A DNA stretch of 64,000 bases from Streptomyces sp. NBC_01232 (lineage in GTDB: Bacteria > Actinomycetota > Actinomycetes > Streptomycetales > Streptomycetaceae), in NCBI RefSeq assembly GCF_035989885.1, contig NZ_CP108518.1:7617001-7681000 (forward strand). The letters are read 5' to 3'. Below the pieces are notes generated by a model. That model made no database searches. It was not told the origin of the DNA and saw only the letters and a program-made list of their open reading frames with translations. A program made the position numbers and the translations under genes. Shown in pieces: positions 43,401 to 50,872 of this stretch (positions within the stretch are counted from its first letter, which is position 1; the number at the start of each line of letters is the position of its first letter).

Positions 43401-43608
43401 CGACCTCGCCCGTACCGCCCTCGAACTGGGGCGCCCGGCCGACGCGGCCGCGGCGGCGGCGCGCGCCCGCCGGCGCTTCGCGGGGAAGGGCCACCTGCCC
43501 GCCGTACGCCAGGCAGAGGCCGTGGTCTCCCGCTGCCACGGCCGCCCGCCCGGGCACGGCCGCACCGTCGGACGCGTCGGCGGAGCCGGAAAGGAAGCAC
43601 CACGATGA
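40459..43608 (+). CDS. Class III cyclase domain fused to AAA ATPase and TPR-like region
   Basis: A 1049-residue protein. Residues 3-25 form a zinc ribbon (CASC...CPFC). Residues ~33-205 form a class III adenylate/guanylate cyclase domain: KVVTVLFCDLVGSTALSGAL, VEKFIGDAVMAVFG with metal-binding Asp, and RIGLNTGQAV. A STAND/AAA ATPase follows (Walker A GGEAGQGKTRLV, ~262) and then a long helical repeat region. No HTH or membrane segment is seen. Such proteins sense signals and may make a cyclic nucleotide or only bind nucleotides. Its place inside the operon between the precursor and the subtilase, which it overlaps by four bases, suggests a pathway-specific regulatory role. Confidence 0.9.
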   Translation: MPCASCRSELPPDARFCPFCGSPCAPGPVTAKPTGRKVVTVLFCDLVGSTALSGALDAETLRSVTLRWFDLMRLRIEEQGGTVEKFIGDAVMAVFGVPTVREDDARRALAAALAMREALAEFNDRLEQGVGVRLEMRIGLNTGQAVTGSATLRQAMVSGEVVNVAARLEQNAAAGEILIGADTLAAAGPGVRTTERGRLLLKGKSDRVAAHRLLGLDEEEGPEALRRFDLAFVGRTHELALIEAALDRVVRTRRAGRLVVGGEAGQGKTRLVREWLHRAAVKTAAGGPRHGVGRCRSRGEQPSLGPLADAVADLLRRGGTPVPSPELDLLRQGLLLNGTPHPSPEDTCAALARLLAGLSETEPVVLVIDDCHWAAQPLFDALDRLLRALTDAAVLVIVLTRPQLFDARAELALDAVPLGGLSDAEAQLLAAELTGGTVHGEPLGPRVLARVGGNPLHLEQLLATGNPVDADSVPLPLQALIGARIDALDPPEHRALGLASVLGGDFTADELTALAGHPAPSWTGPELRPLLHRLVRHRLIRPDGGAFRFAGGLIQEVVYASQSKQNRADQHERAARLDSVRQRGSAAVGGHLEQAYRYRVELGAQDAHTDGLRRRAADALAEAGRLALAHADPVWAADVLSRATARYLAGEPGSTATRRRLGQTLLDLGRGPEGRALLEEVLAEALAGGGEAVETAHARLALASVGRSAGPDESPAEAADATLPVFAAAGDDLGQARACLRLAQRAQEHGRHRTAERLLACALDHAVRADAEPERAAALGAMGVSLWRGPQPVADAVSRCRELLADQGAGRRAVRLTLNCPLAVVLALHDDRDGALACLAEAEHLAKRLGYAEADAFLPIFTATVADLTGRREEALLSLERAATAARDLGATALLRSALRDTARIRLDLGDWRTARGVLAELEGERAQPPRPRAESADLDGLRARIAAARGLAKTATRLAARALASAARTDSPVVQGTAALDLARTALELGRPADAAAAAARARRRFAGKGHLPAVRQAEAVVSRCHGRPPGHGRTVGRVGGAGKEAPR

Positions 43609-44438
43609 CCACCGCGCAGCCCCCGGCGTCCGCACTCACCTGGGCCCTACGAGGGCGGGGCCCCGCGGACGTACCCATCGAGGCCGACGGTCCGCCCGAC
43701 CCGCCCGAGAGCGGCCTCCTCGGAGGCACCGGACGCGGCGTACGCGTCTGCGTGGTCGATTCGGGGGTCGAACGGGACCACCCGATGGTCGGCCCGGTCG
43801 ACCGGTCATGGCGCGTGTTCAAGGACGACGACGGGGTCCACGTCGAGGAGACGGAGGAGGGAGACGCCTGCGGTCACGGCACCGCCTGCGCCGGCATCAT
43901 CCGGCGCACCGCGCCGGACTGCGAGCTGTCGAGCATCCGGGTGCTCGGCGACCGCTTCTCCGGCAGCGGGGACGTCCTGCTCGAAGGCATCCGGTGGGCC
44001 GTGCGCCAGCGGTTCGACGTGGTGAACCTGAGCCTGTCCACCACCCACGACCGCTTCGTGGGCGAGCTGCGCCGGCTGGCCGACGAGGCGTACTTCCAGC
44101 AGACCGTGATCGTCGCCGCTGCGCACAACACGCGCGTGGAGAGCTTTCCCTGGCGCTTCTCCTCGGTGATCTCGGTCGGCAGCCACCAGGAGGACGACCC
44201 GGATCTCCACCTCTACAACCCCGAGCCCCCGGTGGAGTTCTTCGCCCCCGGTCAGAAGGTCCAGGTGGCGTGGCTCGGCGGCACGTCGATCCGCAGCTCC
44301 GGCAACAGCTATGCCACCCCGTTCATCGCGGGGCTCTGCGCGCGGATCCTGTCGAGCGGCCCCCGGCTGACGCCGTTCCAGCTGAAGAACGCCCTGTACC
44401 TGTCCGCAGCCAACGTCCGTGTCCACGGAAGCCGGTAA
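43605..44438 (+). CDS. Subtilisin-like serine protease (S8)
   Basis: A 277-residue S8 protease. The triad is Asp in VCVVDSGVERDH (~50), His in CGHGTACAGII (~90) and Ser in GNSYATPFIAGL (~233); the oxyanion Asn is in VIVAAAHNTRV. There is no signal peptide or propeptide, so it is cytoplasmic and small for the family. Its ATG overlaps the cyclase/ATPase stop. Intracellular subtilases in RiPP operons cleave leader peptides, so processing of the 80-residue precursor is the natural guess. Confidence 0.88.
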   Translation: MTTAQPPASALTWALRGRGPADVPIEADGPPDPPESGLLGGTGRGVRVCVVDSGVERDHPMVGPVDRSWRVFKDDDGVHVEETEEGDACGHGTACAGIIRRTAPDCELSSIRVLGDRFSGSGDVLLEGIRWAVRQRFDVVNLSLSTTHDRFVGELRRLADEAYFQQTVIVAAAHNTRVESFPWRFSSVISVGSHQEDDPDLHLYNPEPPVEFFAPGQKVQVAWLGGTSIRSSGNSYATPFIAGLCARILSSGPRLTPFQLKNALYLSAANVRVHGSR

Positions 44439-44463
44439 CGACCGGCGCCGGAAGGGAAATCCC

Positions 44464-45045
44464 ATGGCTCAGACGATCACCCCTGTCGTGTCCGCAGCAC
44501 CCCGGCCGGATCCGGTGGTGGCGGAGCTCCTGCAGTCGGTGGTGGACACCGCGCGTGCCATCTTCGGCGCGCAGGCGAGTTCCATCATGCTTCTGGACCC
44601 CGCGGCGGACGAGCTCATCTTCGAGGCCGTCTCCGGGCAGGGGCAGGAGTTCCTGGTGGGCCGTCGGTTCCCGGCGGGCCGCGGGATCGCCGGATGGGTC
44701 GCCGCCTCGGGGGAGCCGATGGTGGTCGACGACCTGCACGACAGCGTCTCCTTCGACAGGGCCATCGCCGAGTCCACCGGCTACGTCCCGAACGCGCTGA
44801 TGGCCGCCCCCCTCATCCGCAGGGACCGGATCCTCGGCGTCCTGGAGGTGCTCGATCCGTCCCCGCAGGCCCGCTCCGGCCTGCCGGAGCTCGACCTGCT
44901 GGGCCTCTTCGCCCGTCAGGCCGCCGTCGCCCTGCACGTCCTGACCGCCTACGGGCCGCGGTCGGCCCCGGCAGCCCCGGACGACCCTTCGCGCACCGAA
45001 CTCCTGCGCCTGCTCTCGGAAGCCCGCCGCCTCGTCGGGGAGTGA
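44464..45045 (+). CDS. GAF-domain protein
   Basis: A 193-residue protein, nearly all one GAF domain (residues ~15-165): LLQSVVDTARAIFGAQASSI, AGRGIAGWVAASGEPMVVDD, NALMAAPLIRRDRILGVLEV and ELDLLGLFARQAAVALHVL. A short Arg/Leu-rich helix ends the protein. No output domain is attached. It is the last gene of the operon. GAF domains bind small ligands such as cyclic nucleotides, so a link with the cyclase domain encoded two genes upstream is attractive but unproved. Confidence 0.88.
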   Translation: MAQTITPVVSAAPRPDPVVAELLQSVVDTARAIFGAQASSIMLLDPAADELIFEAVSGQGQEFLVGRRFPAGRGIAGWVAASGEPMVVDDLHDSVSFDRAIAESTGYVPNALMAAPLIRRDRILGVLEVLDPSPQARSGLPELDLLGLFARQAAVALHVLTAYGPRSAPAAPDDPSRTELLRLLSEARRLVGE

Positions 45046-45110
45046 GCGGCGCACTTCACGCGGGGACCGTCCTGACGGGGAGGGACCCCGACCGCCGCCG
45101 TTGCCCGAGC

Positions 45111-45174
45111 GGCGGGGCAGGGCCGCCGCCGGGAAGGGGCGGCCCCGCCCGGCGGCCCGCCCGGCGGCCCCGCC
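45111..45174. terminator. GC hairpin region between convergent genes
   Basis: GGCGGGGC (45111-45118) can pair with GCCCCGCC at 45142-45149 or again at 45167-45174. It lies between the GAF gene and the PIG-L gene, which converge. Confidence 0.5.
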
Positions 45175-45177
45175 GGG

Positions 45178-46011
45178 TCAGCGCAGGCCGGCGAAGAGAT
45201 CGTTCTCGGGCACGGCCGCGCCGGTGGTGTCCCGGACGCGTACGAAGGTTTCCATGCCCATCAACTCGCCGAACCTCTCCTTGCCCATCCGGAGGAAGAA
45301 GATGTTCTCGCCCTGACTGGCGTGTGCGGCCAGCGCGTCGAACTTCTGACCGCTGAACGCGGTGGTGTCCACCCACGTGGTGATCTCGTCGTCGGGGAGG
45401 CCGATCTCGGCCAGCGCGGCGGTCTCGGCCGGGTCCGGTTCCGGCATGTCCCCCGCGAACTCGCGCATGATCTTGCCGAACCGCTCCATCGCCGAGCGCG
45501 GCATCGTCGTCCAGTACACCTTCGGCGTCAGCGTGGTCATCTCGAGCGCCGCCATCGTGATGCGGTGGGCCTGGATGTGGTCGGGGTGACCGTAGAAGCC
45601 GTTCTCGTCATAGGTGACGACCACATCGGGCCGGTAGTGCCGCATGAGGGCCGCGAGCCGGGCGGCGCCCTCCTCCACGGGGGTGTGCCAGAAGGATCCG
45701 GGGGCGTCGTTGGTCGGCCAGCCCATCATCCCGGAATCGGCGTAGTCCAGCGTCTCGAGGTCACTGACCTCCAGGACGGCGCAGCTCGCGTCCAGTTCCT
45801 GCCGGCGCATCGAGGCGACGGCCGCCGGATCGTGCCCCGGAGCCCCTGGTTTGGCACCCCCCGGCCCGTCACCGCAACCGCCGTCGGTACAGGTCACCAG
45901 AACCGTGCGGATGCCCTCTGCCGCATACCGTGCGAGGACTCCTCCGGTTCCGGTGGCCTCGTCGTCGGGGTGGGCGTGCACGGCCATGAGCGTCAAGGGC
46001 CGGTGAGTCAT
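45178..46011 (-). CDS. PIG-L family zinc deacetylase
   Basis: A 277-residue protein with the zinc motif AVHAHPDDEATGTGG (HPDDE) near the N-terminus, VTYDENGFYGHPDHIQAHR (third ligand His) in the middle and ITTWVDTTAFSGQKFDALAAH near the end. PIG-L enzymes include MshB and mycothiol conjugate amidase Mca. It resembles this group in length and motifs, but assignment to either is not certain. ATG at 46011 follows GGAGGA; an in-frame ATG at 46035 is an alternative. The gene is monocistronic and lies outside the RiPP operon, so a housekeeping or sugar-deacetylating role is equally possible. Confidence 0.85.
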   Translation of the reverse strand: MTHRPLTLMAVHAHPDDEATGTGGVLARYAAEGIRTVLVTCTDGGCGDGPGGAKPGAPGHDPAAVASMRRQELDASCAVLEVSDLETLDYADSGMMGWPTNDAPGSFWHTPVEEGAARLAALMRHYRPDVVVTYDENGFYGHPDHIQAHRITMAALEMTTLTPKVYWTTMPRSAMERFGKIMREFAGDMPEPDPAETAALAEIGLPDDEITTWVDTTAFSGQKFDALAAHASQGENIFFLRMGKERFGELMGMETFVRVRDTTGAAVPENDLFAGLR

Positions 46012-46214
46012 GAGGGAGTCCTCCTGCAGAGACATGTGCTGGTCCGAGCGCGCGGCGTGTGTTCCGCGCTCCCGGGAGGCCGGATCCTGCCGGAGCGGAT
46101 GACATCGTTCCCACCCCTGCAGCACCGGACCCCCGAACGGTGCAACGACGCAGGCCGGACCGGCTGTTCCCGGCCCGGCCGCCCGGCTTTCCCGGCTGCG
46201 GATAGCGTGCGGGC

Positions 46215-46802
46215 ATGGCAATGACAAGGAAGCGGCAGGTCCTGTACCGGCAGGGCACCGGATTCTGGCGGATGACGGCGAAGTGGGTTCTGGTCTTCGG
46301 GGCCCTGTACCTGCTGGACGGCGGGCTGCTCCGATCGTGGGGCGACGCGCTGGTCTGGCCGATGATCGGGATCCTGCTGTGGGCGCCGTTCGGGATCGGC
46401 GTCGTCTGGTACCCGAAGAAGGACCAGAAGATCGCGCTCACGACGCGTGAACTGCGTGTGCGGCGCAAGCGGCTGCCCATGGAAAAGGTGAATCTGCTGC
46501 ACGTGGCACGGCTGTGGCTGGAGGGGCGGTCGACCGCGGACGACCAGCCGGTGGCGCAATGGCGGCGGTGCGAGCGGGGGGTGTGGGTGCCGCTGCTGGA
46601 CGGCCGGGCGTACGGCGTGGAGTTCCGCGACCCGGCCGCGTTCGCAGAGGCTTTCGGCGCCTTCGCGGTGGCGGCGTGCGGCGGGCCGGACATGGTCCGC
46701 GCGAGGGCCGCGGCGGAAACCTACCCGGACCCGCGCCCGATGCGGGCCCGCTCCAGCGGCGACGACGGATCCTGGACGGACCTCCTGGACATCTTCAACT
46801 GA
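46215..46802 (+). CDS. Membrane-anchored protein with PH-like segment, unknown function
   Basis: A 195-residue protein. Two close hydrophobic segments (WVLVFGALYLLDGGLL and LVWPMIGILLWAPFGIGVVW) are followed by a soluble part with KIALTTRELRVRRKRLPMEKV, WVPLLDGRAYGVEFRDPAAF and SWTDLLDIFN. Two helices followed by an ALTTRELRVRR-like strand resemble small actinobacterial proteins with a bacterial PH-like fold. No catalytic motif is visible. Confidence 0.75.
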   Translation: MAMTRKRQVLYRQGTGFWRMTAKWVLVFGALYLLDGGLLRSWGDALVWPMIGILLWAPFGIGVVWYPKKDQKIALTTRELRVRRKRLPMEKVNLLHVARLWLEGRSTADDQPVAQWRRCERGVWVPLLDGRAYGVEFRDPAAFAEAFGAFAVAACGGPDMVRARAAAETYPDPRPMRARSSGDDGSWTDLLDIFN

Positions 46803-46838
46803 GATGTCCGTCGGGCGCTGGGGCGGGACTACGCGGAC

Positions 46839-47453
46839 CTACGCGGCGGGCTGTGGAGCCCCGTGGTGCCGGCCGTGTTCGAGCGCCGCAACGAGTTCCT
46901 CGGCCCGGGGCCACGGGCCGTGTCCGGAGGCGGGGTTGAGGTGTCCGACGGGGCCGAGTTCCACCAGCCGGCTGCCCCACTCCCGAGCGAGTTCCGCGAC
47001 GCGCCCCGGGGATGCCAGGGGATCGTCGGAGCCGGCCGCGACGATGCTGGGGAAGGGCAGCGGTGTGCGGGGCACCGGTGTCCAGCCGTGCGTCGCCAGC
47101 TCGCCGGGGGTGGGGTAGCCGTCCGGCAGCGGTGTCCCGAAATCCGGCGGAGCGACGAGCAGCGCACCCCGGACGTCCGCTTCGTGCCATCGGGCCCACT
47201 GCACCGTGGTCATGACGCCCGCGCTGTGGGCGACGATGATCACGGGCCCGGTGATCCGGAGCATCACCTCGACCACATGGGCGACGTGTGCGTCGCGGCT
47301 GAGCCGGTTGCGCACCAGCGGGGGAACGGTGCGGACGGTGCGGCCCGCCTCACCGAGCCGCTCGGCCAGAATGGTCTGCCAGTGGTCCTCGACGTGTTCC
47401 CGCATGCCGGGAACGATCACGATCGTCGGCACGGTGGGCCCGCTCCCCGTCAT
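46839..47453 (-). CDS. RBBP9/YdeN-type serine hydrolase
   Basis: A 204-residue small alpha/beta-hydrolase. IVIVPGMREHVEDHWQTIL, the nucleophile elbow IIVAHSAGVMTTVQWA (Ser in H-S-A-G), the acid in AGSDDPLASPGR and His in GPVGHLNPASGHGPW match the RBBP9/YdeN family. Substrates are generally unknown. Its ATG overlaps the stop of the MFS gene upstream (ATGA), so it is the last gene of the minus-strand operon that begins with the BKACE gene. Confidence 0.85.
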   Translation of the reverse strand: MTGSGPTVPTIVIVPGMREHVEDHWQTILAERLGEAGRTVRTVPPLVRNRLSRDAHVAHVVEVMLRITGPVIIVAHSAGVMTTVQWARWHEADVRGALLVAPPDFGTPLPDGYPTPGELATHGWTPVPRTPLPFPSIVAAGSDDPLASPGRVAELAREWGSRLVELGPVGHLNPASGHGPWPRAEELVAALEHGRHHGAPQPAA

Positions 47454-48838
47454 GAGCGCGCCTCCGGTTCTGCGGCCTCCGCCGTCGCGGCGGGCGCGGT
47501 GAGGCGCCGGAGATCGCGTGTGTACCGGCGGCGTCCGGCCAGGAAGGCCGCGGTGGCAGCGATCGCCACGAGCGGGACGATCCGGAGCGCGCCGAGCAGG
47601 CCGAGGCGGTCCGCGAGCAGGCCGGTGACGGCGGGGCCGGGGGCCAGTCCGAGCAGGCTCTGGGCCAGCGTGAGCGTGGCGAACGCCGTCGCGGCGATGG
47701 CCGCGGGGGTCAGGTTCGCCACCATCGCGGCTCCCGGTCCGGCCGTACCGGCGCACAGCAGGGCCCCCAGCGCCAGTACCAGCAGCTGGACCGGGCCGGC
47801 GGGCAGGCGGAACGCGGTCATCAGCAGTACGAGGGAGCCCACGCTGCAGCAGATGGCGACGGTCCACTTGCGGAGGGGGTCGCGCCGGCTGAACCGGTCC
47901 GAGGCGATTCCGCCGGCGATCATGCCGATGCCGATCATCAGGGCGAAGAGCCCGGCGGTCGCACCGGCCTTCGCGGTCGGCATCTCGTAGTAGCGGTTGA
48001 AGTAACTGGGCAGCCAGGCGATCAGGGCGCCCGCGATGAACAGCTGCAGGCCGCTGCCGATGTAGGCGCTGACCACCGAGACGGAGGAGAACAGCCGCGG
48101 CAGGAGCACCCGGAGCCGGACGTCGGAGCCGGTGCCGGTACGGGTGCCGGTGCCGGTGCCGGCTGCCCCGTCCCCGGACGGGGCCGTCCGCGGTGTCAGC
48201 CTCTTCTCCGTCACCACGACGGCGTAGACACCGGCGAGCACCAGGCCGAAGACCCCCATCACGCCGAACGCCCAGCGCCAGCCGTATGCCTGGGCCACGG
48301 CGCCGCCGATGGATATGCCCAGGACCGAGCCGAAGGCTCCGCCGGCGATGAAGGCGCCCGAGAGCGTCGCGCGCAAGGTGCGCGGGAAGACGCTGAGGAC
48401 CACGGCGATGCCCACGCTGCCGTAGGCGGCCTCACCGATGCCGACGAAGAGCCGGCCGATGAACATCTGGCCGTAGCTCGCCGCCACCGCGCAGCCCAGG
48501 GTCGCCAGACTCCACATCGTCGCCGCGATGACGAGGGACCTCACCCTGCCCCACCGGTCGGCCAGCAGGGAGAGGGGGAAGGTGAGCAGGCCGACCATCA
48601 GTGCCACGACGCCGCTGAGGGAGCCCAGCCGGGCGTCCGAGAGCAGCCAGTCGGCCTTCAGCATCGGGAAGACGGCGTTGAGCACCTGCCGGGACATGTA
48701 GTCCGAGAGCAGGAGCGCGAAACTCAGTGCGAAGACCACCCAGGCGTAGCGCCGGGGCACGGGCCATTCCGAGGAGCCGGTGGCCGTGCCGGTACCGGTT
48801 CTCTCCGGGGCGGGTGCCGCAGTGGTGAGAAACCCCAT
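47450..48838 (-). CDS. MFS transporter of the catabolic island
   Basis: A 462-residue MFS protein with about twelve membrane segments. AWVVFALSFALLLSDYMSRQ and LSLLADRWGRVRSLVIAATM (motif A) resemble aromatic-acid and hexuronate symporters. A Gly/Thr-rich cytoplasmic loop with a TGTGTRTGTGS repeat lies mid-protein. The start could be 48838 (chosen) or 48844. It precedes the hydrolase gene and follows the TauD-type oxygenase gene. Import of the substrate degraded by the neighbouring enzymes is the likely role. Confidence 0.87.
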   Translation of the reverse strand: MGFLTTAAPAPERTGTGTATGSSEWPVPRRYAWVVFALSFALLLSDYMSRQVLNAVFPMLKADWLLSDARLGSLSGVVALMVGLLTFPLSLLADRWGRVRSLVIAATMWSLATLGCAVAASYGQMFIGRLFVGIGEAAYGSVGIAVVLSVFPRTLRATLSGAFIAGGAFGSVLGISIGGAVAQAYGWRWAFGVMGVFGLVLAGVYAVVVTEKRLTPRTAPSGDGAAGTGTGTRTGTGSDVRLRVLLPRLFSSVSVVSAYIGSGLQLFIAGALIAWLPSYFNRYYEMPTAKAGATAGLFALMIGIGMIAGGIASDRFSRRDPLRKWTVAICCSVGSLVLLMTAFRLPAGPVQLLVLALGALLCAGTAGPGAAMVANLTPAAIAATAFATLTLAQSLLGLAPGPAVTGLLADRLGLLGALRIVPLVAIAATAAFLAGRRRYTRDLRRLTAPAATAEAAEPEARS

Positions 48839-48876
48839 TGTCATCACCTCAACTGCTGTTGACGGAAAAAGCAGGG

Positions 48877-49794
48877 TCAGAAGGTCTTGTCGCCGACGAT
48901 CCCGGCGCGCTCCATCCTGCGGACGGCCGGCCAGTAGTCCTGGACGGCGTAGTGCTGGGTGGAGCGGTTGTCCCAGATGGCCACGCTGTTCCTCCGCCAG
49001 CGCCAGCGGACCTGGTACTCGGGCACCGCGGCCTGGCTGATCAGGTAGTTCAGCAGCTGGGCGGCACCCGGCGCGTAGTCCTGGCCGAAGCGGACGTTCG
49101 CGGGCGTGTGGTAGTTGACGAAGTGGGTCGTGAAGGCGTTGACGAAGAGGATCTCCTCGCCGGTCTCCGGGTGGGTGCGCACCACCGGATGCTCCGCGTC
49201 CGGGTACCGGGCCGCCAGCGCGTGACGCTGCTCCCCGGGCATGACCGCGCCGAAGGTCGCCTCGATGCTGTGCCGGGCGCGCAGGTCCTGGATCTGCGTC
49301 TTGATGTGCTCCGGGAGACGGCGATGGGCCTCGACCATGTTGACCCAGATCGTGTCGCCGCCCACGGGGGGCGTCGAGACGCAGCGGAGTACGGCCCCCA
49401 TGGAGGGGTTCTCGCGCCATGTGCCATCGGTGTGGAGCGCGTTCTCGTAGTGCTCGGGCGCGCTGTCCAGGTCCTTGTAGATGCGGACCAGGCCCGGGTG
49501 GTCCGGGTCGCTGCCGGCCACCGGGTGGTCCTCCAGCGGTCCGAAGCGTTCGGCGAACGCGACGTGGTCGGCGCGTGTGATGTCCTGGTCGCGCAGGAAC
49601 AGCACCTTGTACTCGAGCAGAAGCAGCTTGATCTCTGCGAACAGGTCGTCGTCGTGAGCGGCGTCGGCGAGGCTCACGCCGGAGAGCTCGGCGCCGATGG
49701 AACAGGTCAGCGGCTCGACGGTGAGGGAGGTACGGAGCGCGTGCGGGCGCACCAGGGCCAGAGCGTTCTGCTGCGGCCGGAGGGTTTCGGGCAT
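48877..49794 (-). CDS. TauD/TfdA-type Fe(II)/2-oxoglutarate dioxygenase
   Basis: A 305-residue enzyme. The iron ligands are His and Asp in ALHTDGTW (~118-120) and His in NRSTQHYAVQDYW (~280), with Arg for 2-oxoglutarate in RRMERAGI. The N-terminal GAELSGVSLAD is typical of TauD/AtsK/TfdA proteins, which oxidise sulfonates, alkyl sulfates or aryloxyacetates. The gene is in line with QOR, BKACE and MFS genes. No sulfonate ABC transporter is present, so a sulfonate substrate is not indicated. The real substrate is unknown. Confidence 0.92.
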   Translation of the reverse strand: MPETLRPQQNALALVRPHALRTSLTVEPLTCSIGAELSGVSLADAAHDDDLFAEIKLLLLEYKVLFLRDQDITRADHVAFAERFGPLEDHPVAGSDPDHPGLVRIYKDLDSAPEHYENALHTDGTWRENPSMGAVLRCVSTPPVGGDTIWVNMVEAHRRLPEHIKTQIQDLRARHSIEATFGAVMPGEQRHALAARYPDAEHPVVRTHPETGEEILFVNAFTTHFVNYHTPANVRFGQDYAPGAAQLLNYLISQAAVPEYQVRWRWRRNSVAIWDNRSTQHYAVQDYWPAVRRMERAGIVGDKTF

Positions 49795-49831
49795 GGGACT
49801 CACTCCTCGGGTGGCGTGTGGCGGGATGTCC

Positions 49832-50806
49832 TCAGAGGGCGAAGACGGAGGATCCCGTGGTCCGTCCGGCTTCCAGATCGCGATGTGCCTGTGCGGCGCC
49901 CGTGAGGGAGTAGCGCTGGTTGATCTCGATCGTGATGCGGCCGGAGGCGACGTGACCGAACAGTTCACCTGCAAGGGCGTCGCGCTCCGCCGGTTCGGCG
50001 ATGTAGTCGGCCAGCGCAGGACGGGTGACGAAGAGGGATCCGTTCACGGCGAGCTGCATGGCATCGATCGGTGGCACGGGACCGGAGGCCGTGCCGAAGC
50101 AGACCAGCAGTCCGCGCCGCGACAACGAGGCCAGCGAGCCGGGATAGGTGTCCTTGCCGACACTGTCGAAGACGACCGGCACGCCGGCGCCGTCGGTCAG
50201 TTCGCGCACCCGCTCGGCCACGTTCTCGCGCCGGTAGTGGATGATGTGCTCGCAGCCGTGGGCCCGCGCGAGCTCCGCCTTCTCCTCGCTGGACACCGTT
50301 CCGATGACCGTGACGCCCAGCAGCCTGGCCCACTGGCTGACGATGAGGCCGACGCCGCCCGCCGCCGCGTGCAGCAGCACGGTGTCACCGGCCTTCAGCG
50401 GGTGGATCCGGCGCAGCAGATACGCCGAGGTGAGACCGCGCATGGTCATGGCGGCGGCGGTCTCGAAGCCGATCCCGTCCGGTAGCTTGATCAGGTGTGA
50501 GGCGGGCATGACCCGCTCCGTGCTGTACGCCCCCAGCGGGCTGCCGGTGTAGGTGACACGATCGCCTTCGGTGACGTGGGTGACGCCGTCGCCGACCGCC
50601 TCGATCACTCCGGAGGCCTCGACGCCGATGCCGTCGGGCAGCCGGACCGGGTAGAGGCCCGTACGGAAGTACGTGTCGGCGAAGTTGAGGCCGACGGCGA
50701 CGTGCCGGATGCGCACTTCGCCCGGACCCGGGTCACCGACGGTGACCTCTTCCCAGTTCAGGACGTCGGGTCCACCGGTTTCGTAGAAGCGGACTGCGTG
50801 GGCCAC
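49832..50806 (-). CDS. NADPH:quinone oxidoreductase-like MDR protein
   Basis: A 324-residue medium-chain dehydrogenase/reductase. The N-terminal GPGEVRIRHVAVGLNFADTY and GIGVEASGVIEAVGDGVTH, and the nucleotide-binding VLLHAAAGGVGLIVSQWA (~142-160), place it in the zinc-free quinone oxidoreductase branch. The cysteine and histidine ligands of alcohol dehydrogenases are absent. It probably reduces an enone or quinone intermediate of the pathway encoded around it. Confidence 0.92.
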   Translation of the reverse strand: MAHAVRFYETGGPDVLNWEEVTVGDPGPGEVRIRHVAVGLNFADTYFRTGLYPVRLPDGIGVEASGVIEAVGDGVTHVTEGDRVTYTGSPLGAYSTERVMPASHLIKLPDGIGFETAAAMTMRGLTSAYLLRRIHPLKAGDTVLLHAAAGGVGLIVSQWARLLGVTVIGTVSSEEKAELARAHGCEHIIHYRRENVAERVRELTDGAGVPVVFDSVGKDTYPGSLASLSRRGLLVCFGTASGPVPPIDAMQLAVNGSLFVTRPALADYIAEPAERDALAGELFGHVASGRITIEINQRYSLTGAAQAHRDLEAGRTTGSSVFAL

Positions 50807-50872
50807 GGGGTTGCTCCGATTGCTCGTGTGTGAGGGCTGGCGGTGGCAGGCGGCGACCGGCGGGTGGCCGGG

